DNA of 64,000 nt from Actinoplanes auranticolor (GCF_018332655.1 NZ_BOQL01000078.1:24049-88048); one strand, 5' to 3'; shown: positions 33,804 to 42,114, counted from the stretch's first letter. Notes: generated by a model not told the origin, from the letters alone. Translations and numbers: made by a program.

Positions 33804-33828
33804 ATGCCCGATAGGACCGGCACCAAAC
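33804..33828 (-). promoter_or_regulatory. Sigma-B/F-type promoter of the iron redox enzyme
   Basis: Minus-strand GTTT, 15 nt, GGGCAT: one mismatch in the -10 element. The -10 ends 34 bp upstream of ATG 33769. Confidence 0.6.
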
Positions 33829-33937
33829 GAGAGATCAGCAACCGGTGACGCGTGATCAGCAATTCACTCACTGTGTTGAACAGGTAGCTCTCCGTACGAT
33901 CGAGGGAAATGCATCTCCCATCCTTGGAGATATCCCC

Positions 33938-34477
33938 ATGGACGACACCGAGCTCTACCGCGAGCGGATCCTCCGGCACGCCGGTCCCGTCATCACCGGC
34001 CGGTTCCTCGGGTTCCGGCCCTCCTACACCCGCGAGGTCAAGGTCGGGCAGCCGCTGCTGGTCGCCGTGTTCGTCGCGGCCACCATCACCCAGGCGCTCG
34101 GCGCGCTGATCCTGGCCCTGCTGCGCAGCGGCGGCGGAGGCGCGCGGCGCAAGTTCAAGGACCTCAAGAAGGGCCCGGAGTACCTGGTCACCCCGGTACG
34201 GCTCCGCGACGACCTGGGTCAGACGTACGAGGTGGAGATGCACGGGCAGCTGCCGCAGTCGGCGTTGCACCGCGGTGACCTCGTGCAGTTGCGCACCCGG
34301 GCGCAGAAGGACCCGGATCTGCCGGTGAAGCTGGAACAGGTCCTGAACCTGACCACGATGCAGCCGCTGACCCCGCGGATCCCCACGCTCTGGTCGCACT
34401 TCGGTCCCGGGCTGCTGATCCAGGCCGTGCTGGGGCTGGTGCTGACCGCCGTGCTCGTGGCGGCCTGGCTCAGCTGA
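33938..34477 (+). CDS. Membrane protein of unknown function
   Basis: A 179-residue protein. A hydrophobic segment at about 38-60 (LLVAVFVAATITQALGALIL) and a second at the C-terminus (about 155-178) flank a soluble region of about 90 residues with basic, beta-rich character (YLVTPVRLRDDLGQTYEVEM). ATG 33938 is chosen because GGAGA lies 7-8 nt upstream. I do not recognise a family. It is divergent from the iron redox enzyme. Confidence 0.72.
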   Translation: MDDTELYRERILRHAGPVITGRFLGFRPSYTREVKVGQPLLVAVFVAATITQALGALILALLRSGGGGARRKFKDLKKGPEYLVTPVRLRDDLGQTYEVEMHGQLPQSALHRGDLVQLRTRAQKDPDLPVKLEQVLNLTTMQPLTPRIPTLWSHFGPGLLIQAVLGLVLTAVLVAAWLS

Positions 34478-34535
34478 GCCGCGAGCAGGCCACCGCGATG
34501 AGTGGTTCCGCCGGGGCGGGGGTAACGGCTCGGAC

Positions 34536-35381
34536 ATGTTCGACGGCTTCACCCTGGACCGGATCGATGTCGGGACGGCGACCCTGCGGGTGCGCCACGG
34601 CGGCAGCGGCCCGCCGATCGTCCTGCTGCACGGGCATCCGCGTACGCATGTCACCTGGCAGCACGTCGCGCCCGCGCTGGCCGCGGAGCACACCGTGGTC
34701 TGCCCGGACCTGCGCGGCTACGGCCGGTCGTCCAAGCCGCCGGCGGGCGACGACTTCTCCGGGTACGGCAAACGGGCCATGGCCGGCGACATCGTGGCGC
34801 TGATGGCGCGGCTGGGACACGAGCGCTTCGCCGTGGCCGGGCACGACCGGGGCTGTTACGTGGCCATGCGGCTCGCCCTGGACCATCCTTCGGCGGTGAG
34901 CCACCTGGCGGTGCTCGACGGCGTACCCATCGGCGAAGCCCTCGCCCGGGCCGACGCCCGTTTCGCCGCCCGGTGGTAGCACTGGTTCTTCCTGGGCCAG
35001 ACGGCGAAGCCGGCGGAACGGGTCATCAACGCCGACCCGCACGCCTGGTACGGGCTCGGCGACGCCGTGCCGCCGGAGGAACGCGAGGCGATCTACGACC
35101 CGGCGACCGTGCACGCGATGTGCTGCGACTACCGCGCCGGGCTGCGCGGGGACCGCGCCGCCGACGACGCGGACCGGGCCGCCGGCCGGCGGATCGCCTG
35201 CCCGGCGCTGTTCGCCTGGTCGACCCGCGACGACATGGTGGAGCTGTACGGCGATCCGCTGGCGATCTGGCGGGAGTGGGCCGACGACGTGCAGGGGGTG
35301 CCGATCGAGAGTGGCCACCACATGGCCGAGGAGAACCCTCAGGCGCTCACGACTGCGTTGCGGGCTCTGCTGCGGCGGTGA
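34536..35381 (+). pseudogene. Alpha/beta hydrolase, haloacetate-dehalogenase-like, interrupted by an in-frame TAG
   Basis: The frame codes for an alpha/beta hydrolase close to fluoroacetate/haloacetate dehalogenases: LLHGHPRTHVTW, PDLRGYGRSS, nucleophile elbow GHDRG with D104 and R105, and SGHHMAEENP with the general-base His near the end. A TAG stop at 34977-34979 (codon 148) interrupts it. The same frame resumes with HWFFLGQ and runs 133 further codons to TGA at 35381. A single G-to-A change from TGG would explain it. The second Arg of the characterised enzymes (position 108) is Tyr here, so the ancestral substrate may not be fluoroacetate. Downstream sequence is intact, so the lesion is recent or an assembly error. 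Confidence 0.82.
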
Positions 35382-35670
35382 GGAGCCCCCGGGAACGGGC
35401 CCAGCGCTCGAAGGCCACGGTGGCGAACGGCGGGATCGAGCAGGCCAGCGCGACCAGCGTCACCCACCACTTCCAACGGGCCACCCGGGCCTGCACCACG
35501 GTGACGGCCAGGTACGCCATGAAGAGCGCGCCGTGGATCGGCCCGGCGATCTGCACGCCGATCTCGTTGCCCACGACGACGTACTTGAAGAACATCCCGA
35601 TCAGCAGCGCTGCCCAGCTGCACGCCTCCGCGATTGCCACGGCGACGAAAAGGGCAGGTATGCGACGCAC
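35347..35670 (-). CDS. DUF3817 family small membrane protein
   Basis: A 107-residue protein with three hydrophobic helices (PALFVAVAIAEACSWAALLIG, GPIHGALFMAYLAVTVV, VTLVALACSIPPFATVAF) and the conserved GPIHG of DUF3817. GTG 35670 has GGAGG 7 nt upstream. Function unknown. Its end overlaps the convergent dehalogenase-like pseudogene by about 35 bp. Confidence 0.85.
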   Translation of the reverse strand: MRRIPALFVAVAIAEACSWAALLIGMFFKYVVVGNEIGVQIAGPIHGALFMAYLAVTVVQARVARWKWWVTLVALACSIPPFATVAFERWARSRGLLTAAAEPATQS

Positions 35671-35761
35671 GCGGAAACCTCCGGAGTGGTACGACGCGTT
35701 CTTCTGATGCGCCGATGGGTTGTCCACGGGATCATAGATGCTGGCAGAGGGGCGGTGCGCG

Positions 35762-37237
35762 GTGGGCGAAGAGGTCGACCAGAGGACATTCACCCGCGAG
35801 GACAGATCGCAGTACCGGCAGAAGATCAGGCGCAGTCTCGACGTCTTCGCGGGCATGCTGCGCGACTCGCGCTTCGATTTCGAACGGCCGCTGACCGGCA
35901 TGGAGGTCGAGCTCAACCTGGTCGACGACAACGCCGACCCGGCGATGCGCAACGCCGAGGTGCTGCGCGCGATCGCCGACCCGGACTTCCAGACCGAGCT
36001 GGGCCAGTTCAACGTCGAGATCAACGTGGCGCCCCGGCGGCTGGCCGGTGACGAGAACGCCGACCTGGAACGCGAGCTGCGGGCCAGCCTCAACAACGCG
36101 GAGCAGCACGCCCGCAGCGTCGGCGCGCACATGGTGATGATCGGCATCCTGCCGACGCTGCGCAAGGAACACATGACCGCCGACTCCCTGTCGGCGAACC
36201 CGCGCTACAAGCTGCTCAACGAGCAGATCTTCGCGGCCCGCGGCGAGGACCTCGACATCCGCATCGACGGCATCGACCGGCTGGCCGTCACCACGGACAC
36301 CATCGCGCCCGAGGCGGCCTGCACCAGCACCCAGTTCCACCTGCAGGTGAGCCCGGACCAGTTCGCGGCGTACTGGAACGCGGCCCAGGTGATCTCCGGC
36401 ATCCAGGTGGCGCTGGGCGCGAACTCGCCACTGCTGTTCGGCCGTGAGCTGTGGCGCGAGACCCGGATCCCGCTGTTCGAGCAGGCCACCGACACCCGCT
36501 CGGAGGAGATCCGGGCCCAGGGCGTACGCCCGCGGGTGTGGTTCGGCGAACGCTGGATCACCTCGGTCTTCGACCTGTTCGAGGAGAACGTCCGCTACTT
36601 CCCGGCCCTGCTGCCGATCTGCGACGAGGACGACCCGGAGCAGATCCTGGAGAGCGGCGACACCCCGGAGCTCAGCGAGCTGCGCTTGCACAACGGCACG
36701 GTGTACAGATGGAACCGGCCGATCTACGCGGTGGTCAAGGGCCGCCCGCACCTGCGGGTGGAGAACCGGGTGCTGCCGGCCGGCCCGACGGTCGTCGACA
36801 CGGTGGCCAACGGCGCGTTCTACTACGGCCTGGTCCGGATGCTGGCCGAGGCCGAGCGTCCGATCTGGACCCAGATGTCGTTCAGCGCCGCGGAGGAGAA
36901 CTTCCACTCCTGCGCCCGGCACGGCATCGCGGCGTCGGTGTTCTGGCCCGGGCTGGGCTACGTGCCGGTGTCCGAGCTGGTGCTGCGCCGGCTGCTGCCG
37001 CTGGCCAAGGAGGGCCTGGACAAGTGGGGCGTGTCGGCCGGTGAGCGGGACAGGCTGCTGGGGATCATCGAACAGCGCTGCCTGACCGGGCGCAACGGGG
37101 CGACCTGGCAGGTGGAGACGCTGCACTCCCTGGAGGGTGAGGGGCTGGACCGGCAGGCGGCCCTGCACGAGATGCTGCGCCGCTACCTGCCGCCGATGCA
37201 CGAGAACATCCCCGTCCACGAGTGGCCGGTGTCCTGA
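35762..37237 (+). CDS. GCS2-family glutamate-cysteine ligase/carboxylate-amine ligase
   Basis: A 491-residue ATP-dependent carboxylate-amine ligase. ERPLTGMEVELNLVD (about 42-56) carries the conserved Glu residues that bind Mg-ATP. FNVEINVAPR, STQFHLQVSPDQF and ENRVLPAGPTVVD are further family blocks. The substrate is probably glutamate plus an amine (cysteine or other); the organism may use mycothiol, so a non-glutathione role is likely. GTG 35762 follows AGAGGGG by about 9 nt; an ATG at 35738 in frame lacks such a site. The 40 bp downstream lead to the PH-domain genes. Confidence 0.85.
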   Translation: MGEEVDQRTFTREDRSQYRQKIRRSLDVFAGMLRDSRFDFERPLTGMEVELNLVDDNADPAMRNAEVLRAIADPDFQTELGQFNVEINVAPRRLAGDENADLERELRASLNNAEQHARSVGAHMVMIGILPTLRKEHMTADSLSANPRYKLLNEQIFAARGEDLDIRIDGIDRLAVTTDTIAPEAACTSTQFHLQVSPDQFAAYWNAAQVISGIQVALGANSPLLFGRELWRETRIPLFEQATDTRSEEIRAQGVRPRVWFGERWITSVFDLFEENVRYFPALLPICDEDDPEQILESGDTPELSELRLHNGTVYRWNRPIYAVVKGRPHLRVENRVLPAGPTVVDTVANGAFYYGLVRMLAEAERPIWTQMSFSAAEENFHSCARHGIAASVFWPGLGYVPVSELVLRRLLPLAKEGLDKWGVSAGERDRLLGIIEQRCLTGRNGATWQVETLHSLEGEGLDRQAALHEMLRRYLPPMHENIPVHEWPVS

Positions 37238-37276
37238 CGCGACGGCCCGGTTGGCGGCGTCGGTCACCATGGCCAC

Positions 37277-37807
37277 ATGGCCGAGCTCTCACCCCCACGT
37301 CCGCCGCCGGTCCAGGCCGGGCGGCTCAGCCTCCGGCCACCCAGCCGGCGGCTGAGCCGGCGGTTCATCCTCTGGCGGACCCTGCAGACCCTGTGCTGGG
37401 CGATCGGCGTGCTCGGCACCCTGGGGGCGGTCTACGGCCTGGTGGAGGCCACCCGCCCCTGGCTCGGCCCCGTCCTGCTCGTCGCCGGGCCGCTCTACGC
37501 CGTGCACCTGGCGGCCATCCCGACCCTGCGGTACCTGGTCCACCGCTGGGAGACCACCGACGACGCGGTGTACGCGCTCAGCGGCGGGCTCACCCGGAAG
37601 TGGCAGATCGTGCCGATCTCCCGGATCCAGAGCATCGACACCAGCATCGGGCCGATCCAGCGGTATCTGCGGCTCGCCACCGTTACGGTCACGACAGCCT
37701 CGGCCGAGGGCAGCATCACGATCGAGGGCCTGGACGTGCGGGAGGCGGAGGAGGCCACCGACCGGCTGCGTGAGCTCGCCGCGGCCACCCGGGGCGACGC
37801 CACATGA
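37277..37807 (+). CDS. Bacterial PH-domain membrane protein (YdbS-like)
   Basis: A 176-residue protein with a proline-rich N-terminus, two transmembrane helices (about 40-60 and 64-85) and a bPH2 domain (about 90-165; YALSGGLTRKWQIVPISRIQSID). It is coupled by a 4-nt ATGA overlap to a larger protein with three such domains, the YdbS/YdbT arrangement. Function unknown; membrane-associated. Confidence 0.87.
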   Translation: MAELSPPRPPPVQAGRLSLRPPSRRLSRRFILWRTLQTLCWAIGVLGTLGAVYGLVEATRPWLGPVLLVAGPLYAVHLAAIPTLRYLVHRWETTDDAVYALSGGLTRKWQIVPISRIQSIDTSIGPIQRYLRLATVTVTTASAEGSITIEGLDVREAEEATDRLRELAAATRGDAT

Positions 37808-39402
37808 GGGAGCCCGCCGACGCCGGGCAACCCTGGCGGCGGCTCAGCGTCCGCGTCGTCCACCTCGACGTGATCCGGGTGGTGATCTCGCTGGCCACCG
37901 GCTACGCCGGCACCGTCGTCCGCGACGACCCGGTGTGGCCGCTGATCGCCGGCGCCGGGTTCGGGCTCGTCGGAGCTCTGCTCGACCTGAACCGCTGGCG
38001 GACCACCCGGTACCGGATCACGGCGGAGCGGGTGGAGATGCGCAGCGGCTGGCTGGCGCGCAAGCACAAGACCGTCGCCCGGGACCGCATCCGCAGCGTC
38101 GACAGCTCCGCCCGGTTGCTGCAGCGGCTGCTCGGCCTGCGATCGGTCCACATCGGCTCGGGTGAGTCCGGGTCCTCCTTCGCGCTCGACGCCCTCGACC
38201 ACCAGCACGCCACCCGGCTCGAGCGGGAACTCATGCCGGGCCGGGCGACGGAACCGACAGCGGACGCGGCACCATCGCCCGAGCCCGATCCGGAGACCGT
38301 CATCGCCCGCCTGCGAGCCGGATGGGTGCCGTGGAACATCGTCACGGTGTGGTCGGTGTTCGCCGTCGCGGGCCCCCTCATCGGTCTGCACTTCGCGCTG
38401 CGCCCGTTCGGCGTCGACCTGATCGACCTCGGTGGCCGGTTGCTGAACTGGGAATCGCGCGCGGTGGTCTGGAACGTGATCCTGGTGCTGCTGATCGCGT
38501 ACCCGTTGGGCATCGCCGCGACGGCGGGCGCATTCCTGCTGGAGAACTGGAAGTTCCAGCTGGTCCGCAAGGGCACGCCGCCGGACACCGCACTGGTGAC
38601 GCGCCGCGGACTGCTGAACACTCGGACCGTGCAACACGCCGACGAACGGCTCCGCGGCATCGCGTTCGAGGAGCCGCTGGTGTGGCGCTGGCTGCGCCTC
38701 ACCGGCACCAAGGTGATCTCGACCGGGCTGCGGCAGAGCGGGGAGTCGACGACCAGCGGCATCCTGCCGCGGATCCGGCTCGCCGAGGCTCGCGAGCTGG
38801 CCGCCCGGATCCTGCCGGACGGCAGCCGCCCGCTGGAGAGCCCGCTGCACCGGCATCCCCGGGGCGCACTCGTACGGCGGCTCGGCTGGGCGGTGTACTA
38901 CCCGCTGATCCTGTCCGGGGCGCTGCTGCTGTTCGGCCTCAGCGACGCGATACCGGACCGGGTGTGGCCGCTGCCCCTGACGCTGGTGCTGCTGACAGTC
39001 CCGGTTGCCGTGGTGGCGTACCGGTCGCTCGGACACGGGCTCGCCGGGGACTACCTCGTCGTCCGCGGCGGCGTGCCGAAGCGTCGCACGGTGGCGTTGC
39101 AGCGGCGCGCGGTCATCGGCTGGACGCTGGAACAGTCCATCTTCCAGCGCTGGGGCGGCCGGATGTCGGCCGGCGTCGCGACGGCCGCCGGCGACCGCTA
39201 CTACACGGCGCCGGACGCGAGCGTCGAGCAGGCCCTCGCCCTCATCTCCGAGGCGACACCGGAGCTCGCGAGGGGCTTCATCGACGATCAGCAACCCGCC
39301 CATCTCCTCGGGGACGGCGTGGTCGAGATCGAGGTCGAGGTCGAGGACGCCGTCGCTGGAGCGGGTGTGTCCCGCCTTGACGGATCCAAGACGATCGATT
39401 AG
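37804..39402 (+). CDS. Bacterial PH-domain membrane protein (YdbT-like), three bPH2 domains
   Basis: A 532-residue protein. bPH2 domains lie at about 55-135 (YRITAERVEMRSGWLARKHK), about 250-335 (VTRRGLLNTRTVQHADERLRG) and about 410-490 (LVVRGGVPKRRTVALQRRAV). Paired transmembrane helices precede each domain (about 20-55, 175-235, 355-410). ATG 37804 overlaps the upstream stop. The C-terminal 40 residues are acidic. Length matches YdbT-type proteins. Confidence 0.87.
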   Translation: MREPADAGQPWRRLSVRVVHLDVIRVVISLATGYAGTVVRDDPVWPLIAGAGFGLVGALLDLNRWRTTRYRITAERVEMRSGWLARKHKTVARDRIRSVDSSARLLQRLLGLRSVHIGSGESGSSFALDALDHQHATRLERELMPGRATEPTADAAPSPEPDPETVIARLRAGWVPWNIVTVWSVFAVAGPLIGLHFALRPFGVDLIDLGGRLLNWESRAVVWNVILVLLIAYPLGIAATAGAFLLENWKFQLVRKGTPPDTALVTRRGLLNTRTVQHADERLRGIAFEEPLVWRWLRLTGTKVISTGLRQSGESTTSGILPRIRLAEARELAARILPDGSRPLESPLHRHPRGALVRRLGWAVYYPLILSGALLLFGLSDAIPDRVWPLPLTLVLLTVPVAVVAYRSLGHGLAGDYLVVRGGVPKRRTVALQRRAVIGWTLEQSIFQRWGGRMSAGVATAAGDRYYTAPDASVEQALALISEATPELARGFIDDQQPAHLLGDGVVEIEVEVEDAVAGAGVSRLDGSKTID

Positions 39403-39411
39403 ACCAAGGGG

Positions 39412-40134
39412 ATGAAGCGACGTCTGGCGTTCGTCCTGGTCTCGGTGTTCGCGGCCAGTGTGGTCGGTGCCGCCCCCGCCGCCGCGCACGGCACCGATCC
39501 GGCCGCGCCCACCAAGGGCCCGTGTGCGTACACGCCCACGCCGGACGATCCCGCCGCGCGGCCGGTGCCGCTGCCCCGCGATCCGCGGCACACGCCGGAC
39601 CGCGGGACGGTCGACGTGCTGCTGCGGACCAACCTCGGGCCAATCCCGCTGGAGCTGGACCGGGCGCAGGCGCCGTGCACGGTGCAGAGCTTCGTGCACC
39701 TGGTCCGGCACCGGTTCTACGACCGGACCATCTGTCACCGGCTGACGACGTACCCGACGCTGCTGGTCCTGCAATGCGGCGACCCGAGCGGAACCGGATC
39801 CGGTGGTCCCGGCTACCGGTACGGCGACGAACTGCCCACCGGTCTACCGCCCGCGCCGACCGACCCGACCGGCGAGCGCAAGGTGTACGCCCGCGGCGTG
39901 CTGGCCATGGCCAACGCCGGCCCGGACACCAACGGCAGCCAGTTCTTCCTGGTCTACGGGAACTCGGCGCTGCGGCCGAACTACACCATCTTCGGCAGCG
40001 TGGAGCGGCCCGGGCTGCGCACGCTGGACCGGGTTGCCGCTGGCGGGGTGACGCCGACGGCTGAGGATCCGGCTCCGCTCGATGGGCCGCCTGCGCGGCG
40101 CACCGAGATCCGTAAGGCTACGGTGCGCCGCTGA
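39412..40134 (+). CDS. Secreted cyclophilin-type peptidyl-prolyl isomerase
   Basis: A 240-residue protein with a Sec signal peptide (MKRRLAFVLVSVFAASVVGA, cleavage near AAAHG). The cyclophilin domain begins at VDVLLRTNLGPIPLELD and contains FVHLVRHRFYDRTICHRL, GYRYGDELP and MANAGPDTNGSQFFLVYG, the last with the active-site Gln/Phe region. It assists folding outside the membrane. Two Cys residues (CAYTP, APCTVQ) could form a disulfide. Nine bp separate it from the PH-domain gene. Confidence 0.9.
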   Translation: MKRRLAFVLVSVFAASVVGAAPAAAHGTDPAAPTKGPCAYTPTPDDPAARPVPLPRDPRHTPDRGTVDVLLRTNLGPIPLELDRAQAPCTVQSFVHLVRHRFYDRTICHRLTTYPTLLVLQCGDPSGTGSGGPGYRYGDELPTGLPPAPTDPTGERKVYARGVLAMANAGPDTNGSQFFLVYGNSALRPNYTIFGSVERPGLRTLDRVAAGGVTPTAEDPAPLDGPPARRTEIRKATVRR

Positions 40135-40188
40135 GTTCGGCGGGCTCGCTGGTCACTGCGGTTCCGCTGAGGTGGGCGCCCACGCCGA

Positions 40189-40788
40189 TCACCGTGGCCT
40201 GGCGCTCGCTGCGGCGCCCTGGCCGATCACGGCGGCCTCGCTGATCACTTCGTCGATCAGGCCGTAGGCCACGGCTTGCTCGGCGGTGAACCAGCGGTCA
40301 CGGTCGGAGTCGGCCTCGATCTCGGCCAGGGTCCGGCCGCTGTGGCGGGCGATCAGCTCCTGGACCTTGTGCTTGACGTAGTGCATGTTCTCGGCCTGGA
40401 TGGTGATGTCCGCGACCGTGCCGCCGAAGCCGCCCGACGGCTGATGCATCATGATCCGCGCGTGCGGCAACGCGAAACGCTTGCCGGCAGTGCCCGCGGT
40501 CAGCAGGAACTGGCCCATCGACCCGGCCATGCCCATGGCGATGGTGGCCACGTCGTTCGTGATGAAACGCATGGTGTCGTAGATCGCCAGCCCGGCACTG
40601 ACCGAACCACCCGGCGAATTGATGTAGAGGTGAATGTCACGGCGCGGATCAGCGGCGGCGAGCAGAAGCAACTGGCCGCACACCATGTTCGCGCTCGCGT
40701 CGGTGACCTCGGTGCCGAGGAAGACGATGCGTTCGGCTAGAAGGGCGTCGTAGAGCTGGGCACCGAAGGGAGCCTGGTCGGTCTGCAT
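40189..40788 (-). CDS. clpP: ATP-dependent Clp protease proteolytic subunit
   Basis: A 199-residue ClpP with the catalytic triad in place: Ser in MGMAGSMGQFL (about 94), His in MMHQPSGG (about 119), and Asp in ADSDRDRWFT (about 168). INSPGGSVSAGLAIYD is the substrate-binding segment. ATG 40788 is chosen because AGGA lies 8 nt upstream; ATG 40797 in frame has no spaced site. Its start lies inside the 3' end of the ClgR-like gene (about 52 bp overlap). It may be one of several clpP copies and could serve the Clp ATPase at the left edge. Confidence 0.9.
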   Translation of the reverse strand: MQTDQAPFGAQLYDALLAERIVFLGTEVTDASANMVCGQLLLLAAADPRRDIHLYINSPGGSVSAGLAIYDTMRFITNDVATIAMGMAGSMGQFLLTAGTAGKRFALPHARIMMHQPSGGFGGTVADITIQAENMHYVKHKVQELIARHSGRTLAEIEADSDRDRWFTAEQAVAYGLIDEVISEAAVIGQGAAASARPR

Positions 40789-41204
40789 ACGACCCATCCT
40801 GCGGCGCGGCCCGGGGCTCGGCGACGATCTCTGCCCTGGGCAGATCTGCCTTGGGCAGAGCCGCAGGTCACCAGCATTCCGGAGGCGGTTGCGTGGATCC
40901 TCGGAGCGGTTGTGTGGGTCCTCGGAGTGCTCGTTCGCATTCTCGGGGCGCGCACCGGAGAGGTGAGCGGGCTGGTGCGCAGCAGCTCGGCGCGGACCTG
41001 CTCGAGCAGGTCGGTGAGCGGCAGGCCGAGGGCGGCGCAGATGCTGGAGAGGATCTCGGAGGAGGCCTCCTTGCGGCCACGCTCGATCTCCGACAGGTAC
41101 GGCAGCGAGACCCCAGCGGCGTCCGCGACGTCCTGCAAGGTACGGCCCTGCTGGTGGCGCAGGCGCCGCAGCACAGTGCCGATGGCTGACCGCAGGAGCG
41201 ACAT
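40737..41204 (-). CDS. clgR: ClgR-like XRE-family regulator
   Basis: A 155-residue protein. Residues 1-75 are an XRE helix-turn-helix domain very like ClgR, the actinobacterial activator of clp genes: RTLQDVADAAGVSLPYLSEIERGRKEASSEILSSIC is split over helices 2-4. The C-terminal half differs: it is Thr/Arg/Pro-rich and holds three 7-residue repeats beginning PR. ATG 41204 has GGGGAGGGG upstream. Its last 17 codons overlap the clpP start. The pairing with clpP strongly suggests control of that gene. Confidence 0.82.
   Translation of the reverse strand: MSLLRSAIGTVLRRLRHQQGRTLQDVADAAGVSLPYLSEIERGRKEASSEILSSICAALGLPLTDLLEQVRAELLRTSPLTSPVRAPRMRTSTPRTHTTAPRIHATASGMLVTCGSAQGRSAQGRDRRRAPGRAAGWVVCRPTRLPSVPSSTTPF
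40829..40860. promoter_or_regulatory. 32-bp near-perfect palindrome upstream of clpP
   Basis: Outer arms CTCTGCCC and GGGCAGAG enclose a perfect inner palindrome GGCAGATCTGCC; 28 of 32 positions are symmetric. It lies 41 bp upstream of the clpP start, inside the clgR-like coding region. It fits an operator or an mRNA hairpin. It does not resemble the published ClgR box. Confidence 0.6.
40882..40948. repeat. 21-bp in-frame repeats in the clgR-like gene
   Basis: Three imperfect 21-bp units, GC-rich with TCCTCGGAG at the core, code for the PR-x5 heptads in the C-terminal part of the ClgR-like protein. Confidence 0.55.
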
Positions 41205-41410
41205 CGCACCCCTCCCCTCGTGGCGAGTCCCCATTCTAGGACCCGCACCGGTCCGTAGTGATGTCCGCGGACATCGAGTCGTCTTGCCGCCCGGCCGCCT
41301 GCGGCTGTGTCCCGGGGTTCAGCGCGCTTCCTTCCGGCGTCCCCCGCGACCCGCTTCGCAACTGGCCCTTGCCTCGACCTCGATCGGTGAGTTGGCTCGC
41401 TGGCTTCGTA

Positions 41411-41470
41411 ACCCACCAGCTCCCTCTGTGACCCACCAGTTCCCTCTGGGGCTCGTCGGTTCCGTCTGTG
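41411..41470. repeat. Three 20-bp direct repeats upstream of the clgR-like gene
   Basis: ACCCACCAG-CTCCCTCTGTG type units at 41411-41430 and 41431-41450 differ at two positions. A third, more diverged copy follows at 41451-41470. They lie about 210 bp upstream of the clgR-like start, in non-coding sequence between it and the LuxR fragment. Confidence 0.6.
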
Positions 41471-41480
41471 GCGTCGTGGC

Positions 41481-41699
41481 CTAGATCCATCCTTGCTCCC
41501 ATGCGTGATGGGCGGCGGCATGCCGCGTCGCCGCCCCCACCTTGGCCATCGCCGTGGACAAGTAGTTGCGCACCGTCCCGGGCGCCGGGTGCACCGCCGC
41601 GGCGATGTCCGCGATCGGGGCGCCGCTGCGCACGACGCGCAGGATGTCGAGCTCGCGGGTGGTCAACGGGCACTCGTCCTCGGTGAGCGCCGTCGCCAT
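41481..41699 (-). pseudogene. LuxR/NarL-type helix-turn-helix fragment
   Basis: A 72-residue frame matching only the C-terminal DNA-binding domain of DesR/NarL-like regulators: LTTRELDILRVVRSGAP, IADIAAAVHPAPGTVRNYL, then a closing HHAWEQGWI. A full regulator has about 200 residues with a receiver domain in front. No receiver domain is found upstream in any frame. It is therefore probably a truncated remnant, though a free-standing helix-turn-helix protein cannot be excluded. Confidence 0.6.
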
Positions 41700-41777
41700 G
41701 GCGCAGTTGCAGACGGCAGCGGGTTCGCCGGCCTGCTGTGCCGGGTGCAACCGCTTTCCAGCACGGAGTTGGCGGTA

Positions 41778-42114
41778 ATGGCCCAGCGCATCTTCAAGGT
41801 CATCACGTGGAGGTCGCCGGGCAGCAGCAACCGGTCATCGAGCGCATCGCGCTGGTCGGCGGCACCGGAGACCGGGTGACAGAGATGGCTGCAGCGGAGA
41901 CGCCGGGCGCTCAGGACTGGCTGACCGGCGAGATCCACCTACGCATCGAGGGCGAGGACGGCCACCCTAGGTACGCCGACGTCCGAGCCCTCACGGCCGG
42001 CACGACGACAACCCTCGGCCAGCGACCAGCTCGTGCTGCGCACCCAGCTCACCTACTGGTTCACCGAGCGGCACGCTCTGACGCCACTCCTGCTCGACGA
42101 GCCGCAGTGGTGAC
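41778..42114 (+). pseudogene. Decayed hypothetical gene with at least two frameshifts
   Basis: Three consecutive frames together look like one protein: MAQRIFKVITW from ATG 41778, then HVEVAGQQQPVIERIALVGGT through ADVRALTAG in another frame, then SDQLVLRTQLTYWFTERHAL to the TGA at 42112-42114 in the third. Codon third positions are G/C-rich throughout, as in a real gene. I do not recognise the family. It overlaps the end of cobE on the other strand. Confidence 0.45.

Noticed and set aside
34977..34979. TAG as recoded codon (pyrrolysine or readthrough)
   Set aside because: No pyl genes in view, and a single TGG-to-TAG change explains it more simply.
41663..41938. Receiver domain for the LuxR fragment
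   Set aside because: Translation upstream in all frames shows no Asp-containing receiver motifs.
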